Of a stretch of 64,000 nt of DNA, positions 57,500 through 64,000 are shown piece after piece. The notes beneath the pieces were generated by a model. The model was not told the DNA's origin, ran no database searches, and saw nothing but the letters and a program-made list of their open reading frames with translations. Position 1 is the stretch's first letter; each line of letters begins with the position of its first letter. The translations under genes and the position numbers were made by a program. Location: assembly GCA_036186865.1 (NCBI GenBank), contig AP025057.1, positions 26,329,258-26,393,257 on the forward strand. Direction: 5' to 3'. The DNA comes from Eustoma russellianum (taxonomy: Eukaryota > Streptophyta > Magnoliopsida > Gentianales > Gentianaceae).

Positions 57500-60400
57500 A
57501 CGTTTGAGTGTTAAGTCCTCTGACTCTTTCTGGATCGTTGATTCCGATACAACCCATCACAATGACAGGCAATTTACAGCTTTTGTGCACTGTATCTCTA
57601 CCAAGCCGTGTAGCGTTCGGCTACCTAATGGGACAGACACACTAGCTTTCAAGAAAGGGACGGTTCATCTTAGTGATAGCTTTGTTCTTTCTAATGTGCT
57701 TTTTGTACCAACTTAACATGCAATCCATTGTTTGTGTCGCAATTAATGCGCAATGGTGATTACACGGGGTGTTTACTAATGATCGTTGTGTGATACAGGA
57801 CCGCAATACCAAGACTCGGATTGGAGTGGGTGAGCAGACCGATGGGCTATACATGCTGTGATCGCCTTCAATTTGTCCAGCACTTGCACTCTTGGTCTCC
57901 TCAGACACAAACTCCCTGGCATAATCGACTTGGCCATCCCTCTGATAGTGTGTTAAATACGATTTGTGACAATCCGTTTCCTTTGATTAGACAGTCCAAA
58001 GTTACTTGTGATGTGTGTCTTCAGGCAAAACAAACCAAAAGCCCATTCACTTTGAGTAATAAAAGTGCAAAATTGTTGTTTTGATTTGATTCACTGTGAC
58101 TTGTGAGGACCGTATCGAGAATCGACTTTCTTGTGGTGCTTCTTATTTTTTTAACCCTTGTGGATGATCACTCACTTGTCGTATGGGTATACTTGCTCAA
58201 AACTAATGACCGTGTTACCTGCAGTGGTAAGCCAATTGTTGCCACGATTCAAACTCAATTTAATAGAAGATTAAGACCTTCCGTAGTGATAATGGCTCCG
58301 AATTTCTTCCCCTACGATCCTTTTTCTTGGACCTCGGTATTATCCATCAAACCTCTATTCGGCATACTCCTAAGCAAAATGGCCGAGTAGAATGCAAACC
58401 GCCATATCCTAACATAGCTTGAGCCCTGCATTTTCAGGCCAATCTCCCTATCTACTTTTGGGGAGAATGCGTCCTGACTGTAGCCTATCTGATCAACCGG
58501 ACCCCTACTCCTCTCCTGGGTGGGAAAACCCCCTATGAAAACTTTTCGGTCTTCCTCCTTCATATAATGATCTTAGAGTGTTTGGGAGTCTTTGTTATGT
58601 GCATAATGATCAGCACATGGCGACAAGTTCCAAAGTCGTAGTCATGGATGCATCTTTGTGGGTTACCCAGCTGCCACTAAGGATGGAATATTTTTGATCT
58701 CGAATCTCGTACCTTTTTCACCTCAAGAAATATTACATTAGTCGAAGATTCTTTCCCTTATGCTAGCCTGCAAACCTCAACCACCAAACCGAGCTCCACT
58801 CCTATACCTGCACCTGATCCCTTGGCCCAACAACTGCTTACTCCGACGCCAACATTCCGGCCGAGCTGGCCACAACCTTGGATACCTCCCCTCCAGACGA
58901 TAAAGACAACTCCTCACTGCAGAGCTCCACTTCGGCCTGCATCTCAGCCGAGGACATCGTATCAAAGCGCCCACCTCCTAAACTGGCAGACTAACGCCCC
59001 CTTGCACTGTCCTGTATAGCCCCTCGCCGACTCCCTCGCACCGTCCGCTTATTCAGGTACTCCCTACTCCTATCTATAACTATATCAGTACTCATAATTC
59101 TTTGCAGCTCATCAAGCATTCCTTGCAGTTATCATTTTGGGCATTGAGCCCAATCTTATTCTCATGCACTCAAGGACCCTTGCTGGTAGGCTGCCATGCA
59201 GAAGGAGATTCGAGCTCTTAAAGATATCTGACCTGGACACTTGAGCCGCTGTCACCAAGCAAATATGCCATTGGATGTAAATGGATCTACAAAATTAAAT
59301 ATAAGTCTGACGGCAGCAGTGAACGGTATAAAGCACGGCTCATCATCCACGGTAATCGCAGGTTGAAGGTATTGATTACATGAAACTTTTGCAACCCCTA
59401 CATACCAAAATGGTTACCGCCTGAGTCCTTCTCGCCCTTGCTGCTGCACACAATTTCGCTCTGTGGAGGCTCGAAATGCTTTTCTTCCATGGCGACCTTG
59501 ACGAGGAAGTTTATATAAAACTTCCCCTGGCTTCACCAGCCCTGATTCTCATCAGGTCTGCCGTCTTTGCAAATCATTGTATGGACTCAAGAAAAACTCT
59601 GCGATGCTGGTTCGTGAAATTTTCTAACGCGTTACGTGCTTATGGTTTTGTTCAGTTCCCATTCTGATTATTCCCTCTTCGATATCTCCGCAATGGAGCT
59701 CAGATCTTCCTCTTGGTGTATATTGATGATCTCATTATTGTAGCCAATGACTCAGGCTTAGTAGACCAGCTAAAGGAGTACCTCAGTCGTTGTTTTTATA
59801 TGGAAGATCTTGGCCCCCTGAAGTATTTCCTTGGTCTTGAAGTTGCTCGAAGTAGAGCTGGCCTGTTTACGTCCCAATGCAAGTACGCTCTCGACATCAT
59901 CTCTGATTGTGGTCTGCTTGGTACCAAAACCTGCAACAACTTCACTTGAGTAGCAGCACCGTCTTCCGACCTCTGACAGCACAGTCTTAGCCGATTCTTT
60001 CTCATATCGCTGTCTCATGGGGCCGCCTTGTCTACTTTTTCCGTTACTCGTCCTGAACTTTTGTATGAGTTCACACATTAGCTTAGTTTATGCAGATGCC
60101 TCGGCAAGACCATTGGAATGCTACTTAAAGGTTGTTCGTTTTCTAAAAGGCAAAACCCTGCTCAAGGTATTCTCTACCCATCCCGTAGTAATTTACAGCG
60201 CACTGCCTACTCTGACTCTGATTGGGCCAACTGTCCTATCACTCGTCGATCACTTACGGCATACATTATCTAGCTCGGTTCAGCTCTGATCTCTTAGAAG
60301 ACCAAGAAGCAATCTACTCTACTGCCTCTCACTCCTCTGTTGATGCTGAATATTGAGCCACAGTCCTATACCACCTACGAATCAAGTGGCTTGCTCGACC

Positions 60401-60688
60401 TTCTTCATTTCCTCGGTCTTCTCCAGACCGCACCAATTACCCTCTATACCGACAATCAATCTGATCTTCATCTTGCTCATAATCTGGTAGCCCATGAATG
60501 CACCAAACACACCGAAGTTGATTATCATTTTTTGAGAGACGCAGCTCTAGACAGCCTCATCAGTCCTTCGCATGTTTCTACTTCACATCAACTTGCTGAC
60601 CTCCTGACCAAGTCTTTGGGCACTCGCAAATTTGCTTTCTCCTGTCCAAGTTGGGCTTTTCGGGCCTCCATGCACCAACTTAAGGGGG
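57500..60688 (+). pseudogene. C4 pol: protease, integrase, RT, RNase H (heavily decayed)
   Basis: A protease remnant (FWIVDSDTTHH, with the usual Gly of DSG replaced) lies near 57525. GAG-pre-integrase (WHNRLGHPSDSVL, CDVCLQAKQTKSPF) is near 57915-58050. Integrase traces follow at 58090-58600. RT pieces include CKWIYKIKYKSDG-like sequence near 59280, FFHGDLDEEVYIKLP near 59480, the catalytic LVYIDDLIIVAND near 59710 (IDD for VDD) and LKYFLGLEVARS near 59820. RNase H is near 60000-60640 (LYTDNQSDLHLAHN, HTEVDYHFLRDA, QLADLLTKSLGT). Numerous stops and frameshifts make this the most decayed copia pol in the window. Confidence 0.85.
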
Positions 60689-60776
60689 TGTTAGGGCTGA
60701 ACCTGTTGAGCTGACCTAAACTTGTTGTAAAGTTTGCCTGCCAAGCTGGATTGTAGACCTGAATTATTGTTTTACA
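60689..60776 (+). repeat. C4 3' LTR, reduced to 88 bp by internal deletion
   Basis: TGTTAGGGCTGAACC...TTGTTTTACA preserves both LTR ends but jumps from gtagacctga directly to attattgttttaca. About 330 bp present in the 5' LTR are missing. A taaggggg polypurine tract precedes it at 60681-60688. Confidence 0.9.
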
Positions 60777-62029
60777 ATTAGACCCACCCATCATCCAAGA
60801 CTAGAAATCCAAGTTCAAGAATGTCACCAATGTTGGCCCTTTCAACTTGACATCTCCACCAGCATCAGCAAATATATCTGTTATTCATGGCTGCATCTCG
60901 TGGCTAGACAAGCAGAGACCGCAATCCGTTATTTACATTGTCTTTGGCATGGTGGCTACACCACCACCACCACACGAGCTAAAAGCAATAGCTGAAGCGT
61001 TGTTGGATACTAAAACACAATTTCTTTGGCCACTAAAAGATAACATGAGATCCTATTTGCCAGAACGGTTCTTGGAGCAGTGGTGGGAGATTGGAAAGAT
61101 CGGTGTAGCGTCCTGCCTGAGACTAGGGTATTGGCACGGTGCACCTGTCGTACTCTGCTACAAGAAGTACAAGACGTCGATGACATTCATGTGCATGTCG
61201 ACATAACATGTATCGAAATCACTGAAGCAATGTAAAAGGCACAAAGCATAATCGACAATCATAAAACAGAATAACTACACCCAAGTACATCTGAAGTGTC
61301 ATTAGTACAACAAACAAAATACAAGTCTGAAAATAACATAATAACTACATAGTCTGATCCTTACATTTATCACTAATGATCTATCTCCAGCTCATCTTTT
61401 CTTATCTCAGAACTGAGTCTTGACCCTGCGATGTGGTAAATGATAAGGTGAGCGATAACGAATCACTCAGCAAGTCTATCCGCCTAGGTTCGTCATGTGG
61501 ATCATGCATGGTGAACATTAAATGCAACATGAAGAGTAACATAAAATGTCATGTAATGTCAGATGAATAAGTAAAAGCAGGTAAATCATAAACAATCAAC
61601 TTATCATAAACAAATCATAACATGGACAATTACATCATATAACTTAAACATGCATTACAGATAAGTTACTGCAGCACGAATACCTAAAAACAGGCAACTC
61701 TAGAAATACATCAACAGAAACATACATTATACAACTGTCATGTTTTCTTTCTTATACTTAGTAGTCAGTTTCTTTTTCTTGTAGTTATGTCCCTCGTACA
61801 CTGTACTGTTATCCCTGGTCCACTAAGGGTTAGAGCTTAAGTCCAGTAGGCTGACAACGGGTAAACATGCATTATGCTCATGTGATGTAAAAAACATGCA
61901 TCCTTTCTAGAGAAATCCGTCATAACATGATCATGGTCAAAAATCATCGTATCATAACTGGCACAGCTTTGCTCATACATAACATGTCTTGTACGAACGT
62001 ACACGAGACTCACCGAGTGAACTCCCGAG

Positions 62030-62230
62030 TAGCCCCCAGCACCGTCTATGAATCCTGTGGTCCAACCACGGTGTTACATCATATGCACGTAGACAAACCG
62101 ACCACTCCCCAAATAGCCACCCTACCATCTATGAATCCCGATGGTCCAAACCTAGTGTTACATCATACGATGTAGGCTAATGGGACACAAATGACACAGA
62201 TTCCGGGTCCTAGACACGGTGTTACACTTA
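62030..62230. repeat. Degenerate tandem repeats in the G6 LTR
   Basis: Roughly 95-bp units share a ccatctatgaatcc/ccgtctatgaatcc block, ggtccaa and ggtgttacatcat/agtgttacatcat. A third, weaker unit contains ggtgttacactta. Confidence 0.7.
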
Positions 62231-63241
62231 GCCAAAAGTAACATAAACTCGCTCCTATGACACCTAACCTCTCACCTAGATTACGATATCATGGAGCGGA
62301 CATATCAATGTAAACACCCATAAGGAGGTTGTATCATGACATAAGTTGCCCCTGACATCATCATTACTACACCCGATGTCATGCGGCCTCCAAACATAAA
62401 CATGAGCTGTCGTAACAGCGTAAAGAGTCTCATAAGGAGTCAGTCGACACAGGATACAGTTTGTAAATAAAATCATTTTAAAAACATCTTGTGCGGTAAA
62501 GCACGCCAACATGTCGTGAAAACTCCTTTAAAAAACGTATACATGATAATTATTTTTCATAAAGATGCTTAATGAGATGAGCATGTCACTTTTGAAATTT
62601 CATCGGCGTATACATGAAAGGATACTCGGTACGAGCTGTTTTTGCGTGTCCACTACATTCATAGCTTAATACTAAGGTTGACTCATTGATTGTATCGTAT
62701 AATTAAGGGAATTTCCTATTTACTCCTTTCTTGGTTAGTTTTCTTGGTTTTTCTCAAAATAACTTTCTTCTTAATGGTCCATTCCTTGATTATTTATGTG
62801 CTCATTTCCTAATTGGTTATATCCAAGAAATGTATATTATACATTATACTTATCTTTACACGCACATATTAAGATCATTAAAATCCGTTAATTTTTGGTT
62901 TTCTGGCTGAGAGTTACACACGCACACATTATCACACCTTTAGCGCATTATATTATATTCACCCATATATAATTATTCTCATTAAATAATTCAAATTGTC
63001 ATGACACTCATAATAGGCCATTGAACGAAATCTCATGTACCCACACCGCACTTATACACTTTAATATATGTTATGTTCATAACTAAATTAAGTTGTGTAT
63101 AGGTATATAATTCTTACTAACTTATAGAATCATCATTATTTCAATTTAAAGCACTTTGGCCCAAAATTATGGATACATACATATACATGTCAAAACTTTG
63201 GCACCTACATGTTGACAACAAGTTGTATGAATATGAATGTA

Positions 63242-63260
63242 ATATATATATATATATAAT
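63242..63260. repeat. Short (TA)n tract
   Basis: atatatatatatatata inside the G6 LTR. Noted only as a simple repeat. Confidence 0.8.
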
Positions 63261-64000
63261 TAAACTCATAAAGATATCATAATGTCACACACATGGCCAC
63301 TTAGCCGAAAGTTTAATACAACCCACACATTGTACTCCTTTCAACTTTGTTAATCATTTTGACCTATGTAAAAAAGCACACATATACATACATTCCAAAT
63401 CAACACATAATAACTCCACCAACTTACCTCTCTTGGTCGAAATATGCTCTTCACCCATGCACAACTCTTACTTCTTTTTATACATATAACTTGGTTTCAA
63501 CCACATTCATAAGCACCCTCTTCCTTTTTAACCATTTTCATGCTCATGCATGTTGGCACTTAACTTCAATATGAGAAAAGAACACTATGATGATGATGAT
63601 GGTCAAGTTGGCTACACATGCATATCTACATAAGGCCTTCATTTGTCTTGAATATAACATGCAAGACATTTTTCCTCCTACCATAAAAGAACGTGCATGG
63701 GTGAGATTAATTTTATCATGACTATGAATTGATACACATACAAGTATACTTTCTTATACTATTAATTCCTTTATCATTTAAATCTTATGCATGTATGATC
63801 CATCCTTAGTATTAGCATAAAAGACTCCATTTTTGACATTCATGAAGAAACCAGGAATAGAGACTTGCCTTCTCCTTTGAATCTTAGACTAAAATGGAAA
63901 ATTTTCCTTCTTTCCCTCTGGGTCAATCTCTCGGCCTATAAGGCCAAGTAGATGAAGAAAAGTTAGTTCTTGGAAGAGGGGAACCAAGATAATTATAAAA

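Larger units (their letters stand above)
55951..60776 (+). mobile_element. C4: Ty1/copia (Retrofit/Ale-like) inserted in the UGT gene
   Basis: Target duplication ATTAG (55946-55950 and 60777-60781). 5' LTR 55951-56372, PBS 56373-56385, gag, pol, PPT and a shortened 3' LTR 60689-60776. It is heavily mutated, with many stops and frameshifts. The first LTR bases are TCTTAG rather than TGTTAG, a point change in the terminal dinucleotide. Confidence 0.92.
55764..61103 (+). pseudogene. UGT78-like flavonoid/anthocyanidin 3-O-glucosyltransferase pseudogene, split by copia C4
   Basis: The family transfers glucose from UDP-glucose to flavonol or anthocyanidin 3-hydroxyls in the cytosol. Two coding pieces are visible. 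55764-55950 has AGREDEILKFIPG, then LPSGVVFGNLESPFAVM and ALPVNSFEKL. 60782-61103 has NVGPFNLTSPPAS, CISWLDKQRPQSVIYIVFG and ATPPPPHELKAIAEALL, plus FLWPLKDNMRSYLPERFLE. These are the middle of a UGT78-type protein. Removing C4 and one ATTAG joins the two pieces in frame. Damage: a frameshift near 55813, a TAG near 60801, C4, and a gypsy LTR at 61104 that removes the C-terminus with the PSPG sugar-donor box. The first exon (N-terminal acceptor domain) is not seen. The family is assigned by motif recognition only. Confidence 0.8.
61104..64000 (-). repeat. G6: gypsy LTR (Tekay-like), runs off the window
   Basis: It starts TGTAGCGTCCTGCC on the plus strand. The reverse complement (gtacgacaggtgcaccgtgcc ... 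ggacgctaca) matches the LTR ends of G2 and G3. The orientation is therefore minus, and the rest of the element lies to the right. Tandem repeats are at about 62030-62230. It is AT-rich, and the small ORFs are not genes. The last bases of the UGT fragment before it, ATCGG, are the candidate target duplication. Confidence 0.75.

Noticed and set aside
1..64000. CRISPR arrays, prokaryotic operons, rRNA genes, viral integrations
   Set aside because: No regularly spaced repeats with unique spacers, no rRNA blocks, and all RT-bearing sequences fit LINE, copia or gypsy order without envelope or movement-protein signatures.

Overview
This is a repeat-saturated window of plant nuclear DNA, most likely from an angiosperm with a large genome. 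The evidence is plant-type L1 (LINE), Ty1/copia and Ty3/gypsy polyproteins, initiator-tRNA-Met primer binding sites, a Mutator-like element, and the remains of a UGT78-like flavonoid/anthocyanidin glucosyltransferase. No complete host gene is visible. There are no bacterial-type operons, rRNA genes or CRISPR arrays. Nearly every long ORF is a broken piece of a transposable element.

1-27295 is one nested structure. The outer element is a minus-strand copia (call it C1) with ~2.6-kb LTRs. Its 3' LTR begins about 25 bp before the window and ends at 8578, and its 5' LTR lies at 20833-27295. Between them are gag and a short 3' tail, and no pol. Inserted into it are: a near full-length L1 LINE (2243-8222) in the 3' LTR; a plus-strand copia C2 (9009-17881, target duplication CTTAT) in the internal region; a 410-bp TRIM/SMART-type mini-retrotransposon (9148-9557, TTATA) inside the 5' LTR of C2; a Mutator-like TIR element (18141-19263, 10-bp duplication) in gag; and a solo LTR of C1's own family in the opposite orientation (23381-27202, AAACG) in the 5' LTR. 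That solo LTR has a ~575-bp tandem duplication of its beginning, and one copy carries a 5'-truncated LINE (23754-24199, 17-bp duplication).

27296-30539 holds a diverged four-unit tandem repeat, a minus-strand LINE tail, two truncated copia gag fragments, and a C1-family LTR start that ends in a long (TA)n. 30540-36854 is a gypsy element (G2, chromovirus/Tekay-like by motif similarity) with a 3.8-kb LTR, gag, protease and the start of RT. It contains a 76-bp insertion that looks like a spliceosomal intron and restores the frame exactly when removed. G2 is cut at 36855 by C3, a minus-strand C1/SIRE-like copia (3' LTR, PPT, RNase H), which runs into a 100-N assembly gap (40597-40696).

After the gap: AT-rich unassigned sequence, the integrase end and 3' LTR of another gypsy (G3, to 45210), a short possible host ORF on the minus strand (45435-45755), copia C5 (46071-51619, CTTAC), a diverged C1-like LTR (from 53354), and a UGT78-like pseudogene (55764-61103). 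The pseudogene is split by copia C4 (55951-60776, ATTAG) and cut off by a minus-strand gypsy LTR (G6, 61104 to the window end).

Nothing here acts together as a cellular pathway. The genes are retrotransposition machinery in various states of decay, and the main interest is in element structure and insertion order.
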